A stretch of DNA of 64,000 bases from JACVRW01 sp963764665 (GTDB lineage Bacteria; Actinomycetota; Thermoleophilia; Solirubrobacterales; Thermoleophilaceae), in contig CAVXTL010000010.1 in the NCBI GenBank assembly GCA_963764665.1, forward strand, positions 124,001 to 188,000, read 5' to 3'. How positions within the stretch are numbered: position 1 is the stretch's first letter; the number at the start of each line of letters is the position of its first letter. This document shows, piece by piece, positions 14,115 to 25,276 of this stretch. The notes below the pieces were generated by a model that was not told where the DNA came from, made no database searches, and was given only the letters and a program-made list of their open reading frames with translations. Position numbers and translations under genes: made by a program.

Positions 14115-14851
14115 TGCTCGGCCTCGGCACACTGGCGCAGGTGGCGCGTGAGCTGCGCGAGGACCTCACCGCGGCCGCGGAGCGCGATCCGGCCGCCCGC
14201 AGCGTCGGTCGCTTCGAGATGCTCGCCACCTACGGTGGGGTGCAGGCACTGCTCTCGCATCGCGTCTCCCACGCCCTCCACGAGGCGGGCGTGCCACTCG
14301 TGCCGCGCGTGCTGGCCAACGCGACCAGGGTCGTGACCGGCATCGAGATCCATCCTGCGGCGCGCATCGGCCGAGGCCTCTTCATCGACCACGGCTCCGG
14401 CGTCGTGATCGGGGAGACGGCCGAGGTTGGGGACGACGTCACGATCTACCAGGGCGTGACCCTCGGCGGCACCGGCTTCCAGCGCGGCAAGCGCCATCCC
14501 ACCGTCGGCGACGGAACGATCATCGGGGCCGGAGCAAAGCTGCTCGGCCCGATCGACGTGGGCGATGGCGCGCGCGTGGGGGCCAACTCGGTGGTGATCC
14601 ACGACGTGCCGGCCGACGTGACCGTGGTGGGCAACCCCGGCCACCCGGTGCGCGTGGGCGGCAAGAAGCCACAGGGACCGGACGCCGACTGGGCCCACCT
14701 GCCGGACCCGGTGGCCGACGCGATCCGCGGCATGGCCAACCGGTTGAACGGACTCGAGGAGCTGGTGGCGGAGCTCACCGGCCGCAAGCCGGAGGGGGCG
14801 GAGGTGCGCCCGATCAAGCCGCGCCGCGGACCGGACTCCACCGGCGGCTGA
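14114..14851 (+). CDS. cysE: Serine O-acetyltransferase
   Basis: 245 residues. It acetylates serine with acetyl-CoA, the first step to cysteine. After an N-terminal helical region comes the left-handed beta-helix with hexapeptide repeats: GIEIHPAARIGRGLFIDHGS, GVVIGETAEVGDDVTIYQGV, and VGDGTIIGAGAKLLGPIDVG. His of DHGSG and the GET motif mark the active site. The C-terminal tail (about 40 residues, RLNGLEELVAELTGRKPEGA and on) is longer than the CysK-binding tail of E. coli and does not end in isoleucine, so complex formation with CysK is uncertain. Confidence 0.92.
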   Translation: MLGLGTLAQVARELREDLTAAAERDPAARSVGRFEMLATYGGVQALLSHRVSHALHEAGVPLVPRVLANATRVVTGIEIHPAARIGRGLFIDHGSGVVIGETAEVGDDVTIYQGVTLGGTGFQRGKRHPTVGDGTIIGAGAKLLGPIDVGDGARVGANSVVIHDVPADVTVVGNPGHPVRVGGKKPQGPDADWAHLPDPVADAIRGMANRLNGLEELVAELTGRKPEGAEVRPIKPRRGPDSTGG

Positions 14852-14866
14852 CGGCCGGATCGCATG

Positions 14867-15736
14867 TCAGTAGTTCACGGTGCGCGTCCTATGGCGTGGC
14901 ACAGCCTTGTAGCGCGGTAGCCGGCCGCGGTTCCAGAGCCAGCCGTCGAGCACGCGTGGCGGCACCCCGGTGTCGCGGGCGATCAGCTCGCAGGCGTGCA
15001 GGGCGCAGGCCCGGATCTCCCGCTCCTGCGGACCGGGCGCGATCAGCTCGCCGGCGTCGATGCGGGAGGCCAGCTCCGGGTGGTAGCTCAGCACCCCGTC
15101 CACGCGCAGCACGTGGGGCACCAGGTTGTCGGCGAAGATCGTGAGCCCGTCGAGGTCCTCGAATTCGGTGAGGCCGGCCAGCGCCAGGTCGTTCGCGGTG
15201 ATCTGTGCGCGCTTGTAGAAGCCCTCGTCGCGGAAGAAGGGCATGCCCTCGGCGAGCGCGGAGGCCAGGCGCTCCGCGGAGCCTCCGGCGGCGGCGACCA
15301 CGTCGAGGGCGGTGCGCTCACCCAGGAATTGCCCGAGCTGATGGAGCGCCTCGGCGTACAGCGCCATCAGCTCGTGATCCGGGTCCTGGCCGAGCACGGC
15401 GGCCAGCTCGCGGGGCTCGAGAGCTTCCAGCTCCGCGTTGGACCAGGGCCCCTCCGCCCTGAAGTGGTCGGTCAGCGCCCAGGCGACGGTGAAGTAGCCC
15501 GAGCAGCCGGGGCGCTTGCGCAGCGTCGGGAACCAGCCCGACCCGAAGTTGATCGTGTCGAGCGTGAGCAGGTAGGCCGCCACGTTCTCGTCCGTGCCCT
15601 CGAGATAGTGCCGCTCGGCATCGAGCTCCGGCGCGGGGCCGGGCTCCACTGTCGTCAGGCGGTCGAGGTCGATCGTGACCCAGCGAGCCCGGGCGGCGAC
15701 CTGTTCGCAGGAGCGGCGGATGTCGTCGAATCGCAC
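14867..15736 (-). CDS. Queuosine salvage protein (DUF2419/Qng1-like)
   Basis: 289 residues matching the DUF2419 layout: LTLDTINFGSGWFPTLRK at 57-74, FYKRAQITANDLALAG, TIFADNLVPHVLRVDGVLSY, then EIRACALHACELIA and WLWNRGRLPRYKAVPRHRTR at the end. Known members (Qng1) release queuine from queuosine 5'-phosphate so the base can be reused in tRNA. Bacterial members are known, so this genome may salvage queuine from outside. There is no signal peptide. GTG start at 15736. It is convergent with cysE. Confidence 0.75.
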   Translation of the reverse strand: MRFDDIRRSCEQVAARARWVTIDLDRLTTVEPGPAPELDAERHYLEGTDENVAAYLLTLDTINFGSGWFPTLRKRPGCSGYFTVAWALTDHFRAEGPWSNAELEALEPRELAAVLGQDPDHELMALYAEALHQLGQFLGERTALDVVAAAGGSAERLASALAEGMPFFRDEGFYKRAQITANDLALAGLTEFEDLDGLTIFADNLVPHVLRVDGVLSYHPELASRIDAGELIAPGPQEREIRACALHACELIARDTGVPPRVLDGWLWNRGRLPRYKAVPRHRTRTVNY

Positions 15737-15828
15737 GGCGCTGAAGTCTCGCCTGTTGGGCCTTCACCAGGGCGCCCCTGAGCGGATAGGGTCGGCCGAT
15801 CGGAAGACGCGGTCTCGCTCTCATCGCA

Positions 15829-17080
15829 ATGGTGGTCGCCGCCACGACCTCCGGGTGCGCCGTGGGCTTCACGGGCTCACCGTCAGAGGTGTGGGTCAGC
15901 GGGGCCACGGTCTCCGGCAAGGTGGCCAGCAGCGTGGGAGGCACCACGTCCTACTGGGTCGAGTTCGGTCCCACCACCGCGTACGGCTCGGAGACGGCGC
16001 ATCAATCCGTCGTGCTCGAGAAGAACACGCCCCTGGGGGTGGAGGCCCAGCTGCTTGGCCTCGAGCGGGGGACGGCCTACCACTACCGGGTCTGTGCCGC
16101 GGACTCGGAGCAGGACCAGACCCGGGGCATCTGCGGGGTCGATCGCCGGTTGGTCACGCAGAGCGTCAACTGCGGCCAGACGGTCACCACCGACGTGCGC
16201 CTCACGGGCGACCTGGACTGCTATCAGGGCAGCGGTCCCAAGGAGGGCCCGGGCGGGTTGGTGATCGGTGCCGACGGCGTCGACGTGAACCTTGGCGGAT
16301 ACAACATCCGCGGGGAGATCTTCGTCGGAGGAGGCGACATCAGGGGCATCGACAACTCCGGCGGATACGACGACCTGGTGGTGCGCAACGGCAGCCTCGG
16401 GGGCTGGGGCTACGGGATCTACATCGAGGGCGCGAGCCGCAACGCGATCCGTGGCGTCGTGGCACAGGGCTCGCCCACGGGCGTGTTCATCAGCGGCGGG
16501 GTCGCAGAACGAGATCCGGAGGAGCGCGATAATCGGCCGCGATACCGGCATCCACGCCCAGGGCCAGCAGGGTTTCGCGGTCACTGACAGTGAAGTGAGC
16601 GGCAGCTTCGGCTCGGCGATGGCGATCGGCGGCGACGGCGGCGTGATCGCTCGCAACAGGGTGGTGACCGGCGCCCTCAACGCGATCGCGGTCTTCGGCT
16701 CGGGTAACCGAGTGCTGGACAACGACGCAGTCGGCGGGAGGCAGGGGGTCATCTACGTGGGCGGAACCGACAACGTGGTCTCCGGGAACGACGCCTCGGA
16801 GGGGCTGGTGATCCAACCCGACCAGACCGCCGGGTCGACCGGCGACGGGATCTTCATCGGACCGGGCTCCGCCGGAACGCTGGTGCGCGACAACCTCGCC
16901 CATGCGAACGACGGCGACGGGATCGAGGTGCAGAGCGCGGGCGCGCGCCTGCGCGACAACCGGGCGCAGACCAACGGCCTCCTCGGCATCCGGGCGGTGG
17001 CGGGCGTTGTGGATCTCGGCGGCAACTCGGCGAGCGGGAACGGCAACCCGCTCCAGTGCGTCAACGTCTTCTGCCAGTAG
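15829..17080 (+). pseudogene. Secreted beta-helix lipoprotein with Fn3-like domain, frameshifted
   Basis: ATG 15829 lies inside a lipoprotein signal whose in-frame upstream part (IGRRGLALIAMVVAATTSGC) begins at ATC 15799, 6 nt after TAGGGT. The N-terminal domain (VSGATVSGKVASSVGGTTSY, WVEFGPTTAYGSETA) is paralogous to the protein at 3177. From about residue 130 comes a right-handed beta-helix of the NosD/CASH type: GVDVNLGGYNIRGEIF, then IARNRVVTGALNAIAVFGSG and GIEVQSAGARLRDNRAQTNG. One extra G in GGGG near 16498-16502 breaks the frame; removing it gives a continuous protein to TAG 17080. It likely binds polysaccharide outside the cell. Confidence 0.7.
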
Positions 17081-17120
17081 CTCGCCCAAGCCGACCCACC
17101 CCGCAACTATCCTCGCCAGA

Positions 17121-19323
<2,203 letters not shown>

Positions 19324-19331
<8 letters not shown>

Positions 19332-20188
19332 CGCGCGGATCATCGACGGCAACGCGGTCGCGGCTCGCCTGCGCCAGCGCGTCGCCGCGAAGGTCAAGGA
19401 GCTGACCGACGCGCACGGCCTGCCGCCGGGCCTCGCCACGATCCTCGTGGGCGACGATCCCGCCTCGGAGGTGTACGTGCGCATGAAGCGCAACGACAGC
19501 GCCGAGGTGGGCATCGAGTCGTTCCACCACGAGCCGGGCGCGGACGTGTCGGAGCAGGCGCTGGCCGAGCTGATCCTGGGCCTCAACGCGAACCCCCGCG
19601 TCAACGGCATCCTGCTCCAACTACCGCTGCCCACGCACCTCGACCAGGCGGCGCTGGTGCCGCTGATCGATCCCGGTAAGGACGTGGACGGCCTCACTCC
19701 GATGAACGCCGGCCTGCTCGCACAGGACCAGCTCGGCGCGATGGTGCCCTGCACCCCTGCCGGCGTCATGGAGCTGCTGCGCGAGGCCGAGGTGGACCTG
19801 GACGGCGCGCGAGCGGTGGTCGTCGGGCGCTCGATCCTGGTGGGCAAGCCGCTCGTCCAGCTGCTGCTGGCGTCCAACGCCACGGTCACCCAGTGCCACT
19901 CGCACACGCGCGATCTGCCGGCGGTATGCCGCGAGGCCGACGTGATCGTGGCCGCCGCGGGCCGGCCCGGGCTCGTGACGGCCGACATGGTGTCCGAGGG
20001 CGCCGTGGTGATCGACGTGGGCACCAACCGCACGGACTACCGGGCTCGTGGGCGACGTGGACTTCGAGGGCGTTCGGACCAAAGCCCGCGCGATCACGCC
20101 GGTGCCCGGCGGCGTTGGGCCGATGACCCGCGCGATGCTGCTCGTGAACACGGTGGCGGCCGCGCAGGTCCAGATGGCCGGCACGTAG
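19324..20188 (+). pseudogene. folD: Methylenetetrahydrofolate dehydrogenase/cyclohydrolase, frameshifted as sequenced
   Basis: The normal bifunctional FolD interconverts methylene-, methenyl- and formyl-tetrahydrofolate. From GTG 19324 the frame covers the catalytic domain (YVRMKRNDSAEVGIES, LLQLPLPTHLD), PCTPAGVMELL and the NADP site VVGRSILVGKPLVQLLL. At about 20039 an extra T in GACTACCGG shifts the frame; without it GLVGDVDFEGV, ITPVPGGVGPMTRAMLLVNT and a stop at 20188 follow (287 residues). As written, translation ends at 20223 with a nonsense tail. FolD is normally single-copy and important, so sequencing error is the likeliest explanation. Confidence 0.85.
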
Positions 20189-20235
20189 CGGGCTTGCTCG
20201 CCGCCGTGCCTATGTCGGGGTAATCTGCGCGCCAA

Positions 20236-20733
20236 ATGGATCTGCGCAGGCTTCGAATCGGAGAGATCGTGCTCGCCGCGGCAGGCGTGGCGCTCCTCGT
20301 GTCGCTGTTCCTGCCCTGGTACGGCGAGAGCGGCGGCAGCGGCTCGCTCAGCGGCTGGGAGGCGCTCGCCGTCAACGACGTGATCCTCGCCCTGATCGCC
20401 GCGTGCGCGATCTCCGTGACGGTCGCCACCACCATCATGCGCGTGGCCGCGGTGCCGATCGCACTCGATGCCATCGCCGCCCTGTTCGGCCTGCTGGCGC
20501 TTCTGCTCGTCCTGATCAGGGTGCTCGATCTTCCCGACGGCGCCGCCGGCCGCGAAGTGGGGCTCTGGATCGCGCTCGCCGGGGCCGCGGGCGTCTTCGT
20601 GGGCGGCGGGTTGTCGATGCGCGACGAGCGCCTTTCGCCCGCGGGCAGCTACACCGACGCCACGGGGCGCCCGGTTCCCAAGCCGCCGGAGATCGAGCCG
20701 TTCCCCGCCCCGCCGCCGGGCGCCGCGTCGTGA
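20236..20733 (+). CDS. Four-helix integral membrane protein
   Basis: 165 residues with four membrane helices: IVLAAAGVALLVSLFLPWY (about 8-26), VNDVILALIAACAISVTVAT, IALDAIAALFGLLALLLVLI and GLWIALAGAAGVFVGGGLSM. A proline-rich cytoplasmic tail follows. TAATCT (20221-20226) lies 9 nt before ATG 20236, suggesting a leaderless message. Its stop overlaps the start of the thioesterase (GTGA), so it opens an apparent operon running to gatB. No named family is recognised. Confidence 0.75.
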   Translation: MDLRRLRIGEIVLAAAGVALLVSLFLPWYGESGGSGSLSGWEALAVNDVILALIAACAISVTVATTIMRVAAVPIALDAIAALFGLLALLLVLIRVLDLPDGAAGREVGLWIALAGAAGVFVGGGLSMRDERLSPAGSYTDATGRPVPKPPEIEPFPAPPPGAAS

Positions 20734-21101
20734 CGCTGGAGCCCGGGCTCGAGCGCACCGACGAGTTCGTGGCGGAGGGGCTGCTTCTCACCGACGTGGG
20801 AGGCACCCTCCCGGTGAAGGTTCTGTCCACACCGGGACTGGTCGGGGTGATGGAGCGCTGCGCGGCCATGCTGGCCTTCGAGCACCTGGGCGACGGTCGC
20901 GCCACCGTGGGCTTCGAGATCTGCATAAAGCACGTGGCCGCGGCCGGCGAGGGCGCCAACTGCACCGTCACCGCCCGCCTCGGGGAGATCGTGGACGAGC
21001 GCAAGCTGCGCTTCGACGTGGAGGTCCGCGAGGGCGACCGCACGCTCGGAGTGGGCACGCACGAGCGGCGGATCGTCCAGCAGGCCGGCTTCGGGGGCTG
21101 A
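20730..21101 (+). CDS. Hotdog-fold thioesterase, FlK-like
   Basis: 123 residues, one hotdog domain. Residues corresponding to the fluoroacetyl-CoA thioesterase triad are present: Thr in VLSTPGLVGVMERC, Glu in the same helix (MERCA), and His in CIKHVAAAGEG. The family hydrolyses short acyl-CoA; fluoroacetate detoxification itself cannot be claimed. GTG 20730 overlaps the previous stop by 4 nt, and gatC begins 3 nt after its own stop, so it is embedded in the gatCAB transcript. Confidence 0.78.
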   Translation: MTLEPGLERTDEFVAEGLLLTDVGGTLPVKVLSTPGLVGVMERCAAMLAFEHLGDGRATVGFEICIKHVAAAGEGANCTVTARLGEIVDERKLRFDVEVREGDRTLGVGTHERRIVQQAGFGG

Positions 21102-21103
21102 CG

Positions 21104-21391
21104 TTGATCGATCGCGACCAGGTGCTCCACGTGGCCCGGCTCGCTCGCCTCCGCCTGAGCGACGCGGAGGTGGACGCGATGGTGGAGGAGCTCCCGAAGA
21201 TCCTCGGCCACATCGAGACGATGGAGACGCTGGACCTGGAGGGCGTGGAGCCGACCTCGCACGTCGTGCAGCTCGAGAACGTGCTGCGCGATGACGTGCC
21301 GAGGCCGAGCCTGCCGGTGGAGAAGGCACTGGAGCAGGCGCCCGATCCGCAGCCCGGCGGATTCGGCGTGCCGAGCCCGGGACGGTCATGA
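21104..21391 (+). CDS. gatC: Glu-tRNA(Gln)/Asp-tRNA(Asn) amidotransferase subunit C
   Basis: 95 residues, standard size. VLHVARLARLRLSDAEVDAM is the GatC signature, followed by LPKILGHIETMETLDLEGVE, PTSHVVQLENVLRDDVPRPS. GatC belts GatA and GatB together. TTG start at 21104; the stop overlaps the gatA ATG by 4 nt. The presence of gatCAB means Gln-tRNA and/or Asn-tRNA is made by transamidation. Confidence 0.93.
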   Translation: MIDRDQVLHVARLARLRLSDAEVDAMVEELPKILGHIETMETLDLEGVEPTSHVVQLENVLRDDVPRPSLPVEKALEQAPDPQPGGFGVPSPGRS

Positions 21392-22800
21392 GCGCGGACC
21401 TGCTCGCGCTGAGCGGCGCCGAGGCGGGTGCCCTGGTCCGCGCCGGCGAGCTGTCCGCCGCCGAGCTCTTCGAGTTCTGGCGCGAGCGCGCAGCGGGCGA
21501 CGACCTTGGGTCCTATCTCTGGGTGGCCGACGGGCCGGAGGGCGATCCACCGGCGGGCTCGGCCCTCGGCGGCGTGCCGGTGGCCGTGAAGGACCTGTTC
21601 TGCGTGGAGGGCGTGCCCAGCGCCGCCGCCTCGCGCATCCTCGAGGGCTACCGCCCGCCGTATTCGGCCACCGCCGTCACGCGCCTGCGCGAGGCGGGCG
21701 CCCCGGTGCTGGGCAAGACGAACCAGGACGAGTTCGCGATGGGGTCGTCCACGGAGAACTCCGGCTTCGGGCCGGTGCGCAATCCCTGGGACCCGGAGCG
21801 CGTGCCCGGCGGCTCCTCCGGCGGGTCGGCCGCGGCCGTGGCCGCCGGAACCGCGCCGTGGGCGATCGGCACCGACACGGGCGGCTCGATCCGCCAGCCC
21901 GCCGCCCTCTGCGGGGTGGTGGGCCTGAAGCCCACCTACGGGGCGGTGTCGCGCCACGGGATGATCGCCTTCGCCTCGTCGCTCGACCAGTGCGGTCCGC
22001 TCACCCGCAACGTGGCCGACGCCGCACTGCTCACCGCTGCCCTGGTGGGGCGCGATCCGTGCGACTCGACCTCACTGGAGCACCCCGAGGGCGTGACCCT
22101 TCCCACGGCCGAGCGTCTCGAGGGCGTGCGCGTGGGCGTATGGGGCTTCGAGGAGGAGGGGCTCGATCCGGGCGTGGCGGAGCAGTGCCGGCGCACCGTT
22201 GCGCTGGCGGAGGAGCTGGGGGCGACCGTGGAGGAGATCGAGCTGCCGCACGCCCCGCACGCGATCTCGGCCTACTACGTGATCGCGCCGGCGGAGGCCA
22301 GCGCCAACCTGGCGCGCTACGACGGCGTTCGCTACGGCAAACGCACCGAGTCCGACGACCTCCTCGAGATGTACGAGCGCACCCGGCACGACTACTTCGG
22401 GCAGGAGGTCAGGCGCCGGATCATGATCGGCACCTACGCGCTCTCGTCGGGCTACTACGAGGCCTACTACGGCACCGCCCAGAAGGTGCGCACCCGCATC
22501 GTCGAGGACTTCCGGAGCGCGTTCGAGCGGGTGGACCTCGTGATCACGCCCACCTCGCCCACGGTCGCCTTCAAGCTCGGGGAGCGGGTGGCCGACCCGC
22601 TGTCGATGTACCTGTCCGACTTCTACACGACGCCGGCGTCGCTGGCCGGAATCCCGGCCATCTCGATTCCATGCGGCCTGTCCGAGGGGCTGCCGGTGGG
22701 CCTCCAGCTGATCGGGCCCGCGTTCAGCGAGAGCCGCGTTCTCGATGCCGCGCACGCCCTTGAGCGGGCGATCGGGTTCGAGGGGGTGCCGCGCCCATGA
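21388..22800 (+). CDS. gatA: Glu-tRNA(Gln)/Asp-tRNA(Asn) amidotransferase subunit A
   Basis: 470 residues, amidase-signature family. It releases ammonia from glutamine or asparagine for GatB. The Ser-cisSer-Lys triad is Lys68 (VAVKDLF), Ser143 (GGSSGGSAAAVAAG) and Ser167 (TDTGGSIRQP), with the 75- and 24-residue spacings seen in characterised GatA. The C-terminal half carries YYEAYYGTAQKVRTRI and FYTTPASLAGIPAISIP. ATGA overlaps couple it to gatC and gatB. Confidence 0.95.
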   Translation: MSADLLALSGAEAGALVRAGELSAAELFEFWRERAAGDDLGSYLWVADGPEGDPPAGSALGGVPVAVKDLFCVEGVPSAAASRILEGYRPPYSATAVTRLREAGAPVLGKTNQDEFAMGSSTENSGFGPVRNPWDPERVPGGSSGGSAAAVAAGTAPWAIGTDTGGSIRQPAALCGVVGLKPTYGAVSRHGMIAFASSLDQCGPLTRNVADAALLTAALVGRDPCDSTSLEHPEGVTLPTAERLEGVRVGVWGFEEEGLDPGVAEQCRRTVALAEELGATVEEIELPHAPHAISAYYVIAPAEASANLARYDGVRYGKRTESDDLLEMYERTRHDYFGQEVRRRIMIGTYALSSGYYEAYYGTAQKVRTRIVEDFRSAFERVDLVITPTSPTVAFKLGERVADPLSMYLSDFYTTPASLAGIPAISIPCGLSEGLPVGLQLIGPAFSESRVLDAAHALERAIGFEGVPRP

Positions 22801-24221
22801 GCGAGGCGCGCGTGTACGAGCCGGTGATCGGCATCGAGATCCACGTGCAGCTGCGCACGCGGACGAAGATGTTCTGCGGCTGCGCCAACGAGTTCGGAGC
22901 GCCGCCTAACACGCTCACCTGTCCCACCTGCCTCGCCCTTCCGGGCACGCTTCCGGTGCTCAATGCCGAGGCGGTCCATCTGGCGCTCATGATCGCCATG
23001 GCGTTCGACTGCACGCCGGCCGAGCGCTCCATCTTCCACCGCAAGAACTACTTCTATCCGGACAGCCCGAAGGCGTACCAGATCAGCCAGTACGACTTTC
23101 CGCTGGCACGCGCGGGGCACCTGGGCGACGTGCGGATCCACCGTGTGCACATGGAGGAGGACGCCGCGAAGCTGGTGCACGCCGGCGCCTCCGGACGAAT
23201 CCACGGCGCCGAGCGCAGCGTCGTGGACTTCAACCGGGCCGGTACGCCGCTGGTGGAGATCGTGACCGAGCCCGACCTGGGCTCGGCAGCCGAGGCCGCC
23301 GAGTTCGGGCGCCTGCTCCAGGCCACGCTGCGGCGCATGGGCGTGTCCGACGTGAACATGGAGGAGGGCTCGCTGCGGATGGACGCGAACGTGTCGATCC
23401 GGCCCGCGGGGGAGGCCACGCTCGGAACCAAGACCGAGCTGAAGAACATGAACTCGTTCCGCTTCCTCGAGCGCGGCATAGTGGCCGAGATCGAGCGCCA
23501 GGAGGCGATCCTGCGCGAGGGCGGCGAGATCGAGCAGGAGACCCTCCACTTCGATCCTCGCTCGGGGAGCCTGAGCTCGCTGCGCTCGAAGGAGGAGGCG
23601 CACGACTATCGCTACTTCCCGGAGCCCGACCTGGTGCCGCTGGCGCCCACCGAGGCGATGCTCGCGCGTGCCCGGGAGGCGCTCCCTGAGCTGCCCGCCG
23701 CGCGCGCCGAGCGGCTCGAGCGCGAGCTGGGCATCGCGGCCGCCGGGGCGCGTCTGCTCGCCTTCCGCGCGGAGCTGGGCGACCTGCTGGAGGCTGCCGT
23801 GGCCGCCGGTGGCGCCGAGCCGCGCTCGCTGGCCAACTGGATCGTGAACGAGGTGGCTGCGCGCGTGGGCGACGCCGAGCTGGCCGACACCAATCTCGAG
23901 CCGGCGGCCCTGGCCAGGCTCGTGGCCATGGTCGAGGCGGACGAGGTGGCCCAGTCGGCCGCCAAGGAGGTGCTCGGAGTTCTGGTCGAGAGCGGGGGAG
24001 ACCCGGACGCGATCGTGGAGGCGCGCGGCCTTGGCCGGGCCGGCTCGGACGAGCTCGAGCAGATCGTGGAGCGCGCCATGACCGAGAACGCGGACGCCGT
24101 GGAGAAGATCAGGGCCGGCAACGACAAGGCGATCGGCGCCGTGGTGGGCGCGGTGATGCGGGAGACGAAGGGCCGCGCCGACGGCGGCGAGGTTCAGCGC
24201 ATGATCCGCGAGAGGGTCTAG
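22797..24221 (+). CDS. gatB: Glu-tRNA(Gln)/Asp-tRNA(Asn) amidotransferase subunit B
   Basis: 474 residues. It activates the tRNA-bound Glu/Asp with ATP and transfers ammonia. The N-terminal cradle domain has IGIEIHVQLRT and the zinc knuckle Cys27, Cys29, Cys42, Cys45 (FCGC, CPTC), then HRKNYFYPDSPKAYQISQYD. The C-terminal helical and YqeY tRNA-binding domains run from about residue 295 (NDKAIGAVVGAVMRETKGRA near the end). It is convergent with the lipase gene; the two stop codons overlap by 4 nt (CTAG). Confidence 0.95.
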   Translation: MSEARVYEPVIGIEIHVQLRTRTKMFCGCANEFGAPPNTLTCPTCLALPGTLPVLNAEAVHLALMIAMAFDCTPAERSIFHRKNYFYPDSPKAYQISQYDFPLARAGHLGDVRIHRVHMEEDAAKLVHAGASGRIHGAERSVVDFNRAGTPLVEIVTEPDLGSAAEAAEFGRLLQATLRRMGVSDVNMEEGSLRMDANVSIRPAGEATLGTKTELKNMNSFRFLERGIVAEIERQEAILREGGEIEQETLHFDPRSGSLSSLRSKEEAHDYRYFPEPDLVPLAPTEAMLARAREALPELPAARAERLERELGIAAAGARLLAFRAELGDLLEAAVAAGGAEPRSLANWIVNEVAARVGDAELADTNLEPAALARLVAMVEADEVAQSAAKEVLGVLVESGGDPDAIVEARGLGRAGSDELEQIVERAMTENADAVEKIRAGNDKAIGAVVGAVMRETKGRADGGEVQRMIRERV

Positions 24222-25228
24222 CGGGCGCCGGCCTTCACGAACGCCCGGAGCTTCGGCTCGGCCTTCACCTGCGGTGCCGAGGCGCTCTGTCCCGACGTGA
24301 GGTTGCCGGCGGCTCTGAGCAGCCCGAGCGTGGCCGCCTCGTCGAGTCCCGGGGCGAACGGCGTGTCACAGACGTTGGACGGCAGCCTCGATACCCGGGC
24401 CGCTCCCTTGCGACCGGCGCCCCTGTGGGAGACCGCGTCCTCGAACGCCGCGAACGTGACCGAGTCGAGCGCGGTGCCGATGTGCGTGGTCTTGCGCCCG
24501 GGACACACCTTCTGGATCAGGATGTTCGTCGCTCCGGCCAGCGCCGAGGTCGGGTGCTTGCCGCCCTGCGGCTGGACCGTCTCGTCGGTGAGCGAGCGGA
24601 CCGTCGTATAGGAGACCCTGCCCGGCGTCTCGTCGGGGTAGCGGTTGAGCGCCGTGAGCAGCTTCGAGCCCTGCGCCTGCTGCCAGCCCGCCGGAGTGCA
24701 TGGGTTCTGCGCCGAGCACCTGTCGGCCGACCCGAGCCCGACGTTGCTGCCGTGCTGGGTGCCGGCGGCCGAGAGCACGTCCGACACCTTGTTCCGCAGG
24801 TCCGGCCAGTAGGTGAGCGCCATTCTGGGAAGCAGGCCGCCCTGGCTGATGCCGAAGACCGCCACCTTCCGTCCTGACAGCGCGAACTCGCGGCGCAGGC
24901 CCCAGACCAGGTATTGCACCGAGATCTGGATGTCTGCCGTGGTCGAGTTGGGAAAGTCGACGTAACAGGACGGGTGACCGTAGTCGTCGATGGCGTCCTT
25001 GCCGATGAAGTAGGCCTGCTCGCCGGTCGCGCCCGTGCCGGTCACGAGCATCATCGGGGTCGTCTTCGCGTTCCTGACCGGCCGCGGGCAGTGGAAGGCT
25101 GCCGCCAGCTTCGCGCGCGGGACGGTGAGCTTCGGGCCGGTCGAGGGCTTGGCGCCCGCCGGGGCGGCGCAGGCGAGGGCCACGAGGGCCGCACAGGCGA
25201 AAGGTCCGGTCAGGCGTAGAGAAGGCAC
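24218..25228 (-). CDS. Secreted lipase, CalB-like alpha/beta-hydrolase
   Basis: 336 residues with a signal peptide (LTGPFACAALVALACAAPAG). The layout follows Candida antarctica lipase B: GTGATGEQAY near the oxyanion hole (63-72), nucleophile Ser128 in FGISQGGL, WPDLRNKVSDVLSAAGTQHG after it, acid Asp215 in SLTDETVQPQ (CalB has TDEIVQPQ), and His249 in TTHIGTALDS. Cysteines at 47, 88, 171, 177 and 242 suggest disulfides outside the cell. GTG 25228 follows TAGGCT by 7 nt and starts the signal peptide, so the longer frame to 25600 is rejected. The likely substrate is lipid or wax esters. Confidence 0.8.
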   Translation of the reverse strand: MPSLRLTGPFACAALVALACAAPAGAKPSTGPKLTVPRAKLAAAFHCPRPVRNAKTTPMMLVTGTGATGEQAYFIGKDAIDDYGHPSCYVDFPNSTTADIQISVQYLVWGLRREFALSGRKVAVFGISQGGLLPRMALTYWPDLRNKVSDVLSAAGTQHGSNVGLGSADRCSAQNPCTPAGWQQAQGSKLLTALNRYPDETPGRVSYTTVRSLTDETVQPQGGKHPTSALAGATNILIQKVCPGRKTTHIGTALDSVTFAAFEDAVSHRGAGRKGAARVSRLPSNVCDTPFAPGLDEAATLGLLRAAGNLTSGQSASAPQVKAEPKLRAFVKAGAR

Positions 25229-25276
25229 GGCGGGCAGCCTATCCTGCGTGACGGAACCGCCCGAAAGGAGACGACA

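Noticed and set aside
13262..14851. 529-codon frame reading into cysE
   Set aside because: The first 284 codons are out of frame with cysK and arginine-rich; the real gene begins at ATG 14114.
20730..21101. Fluoroacetate resistance gene
   Set aside because: The active-site residues fit the FlK family but substrate cannot be read from sequence; called only FlK-like thioesterase.
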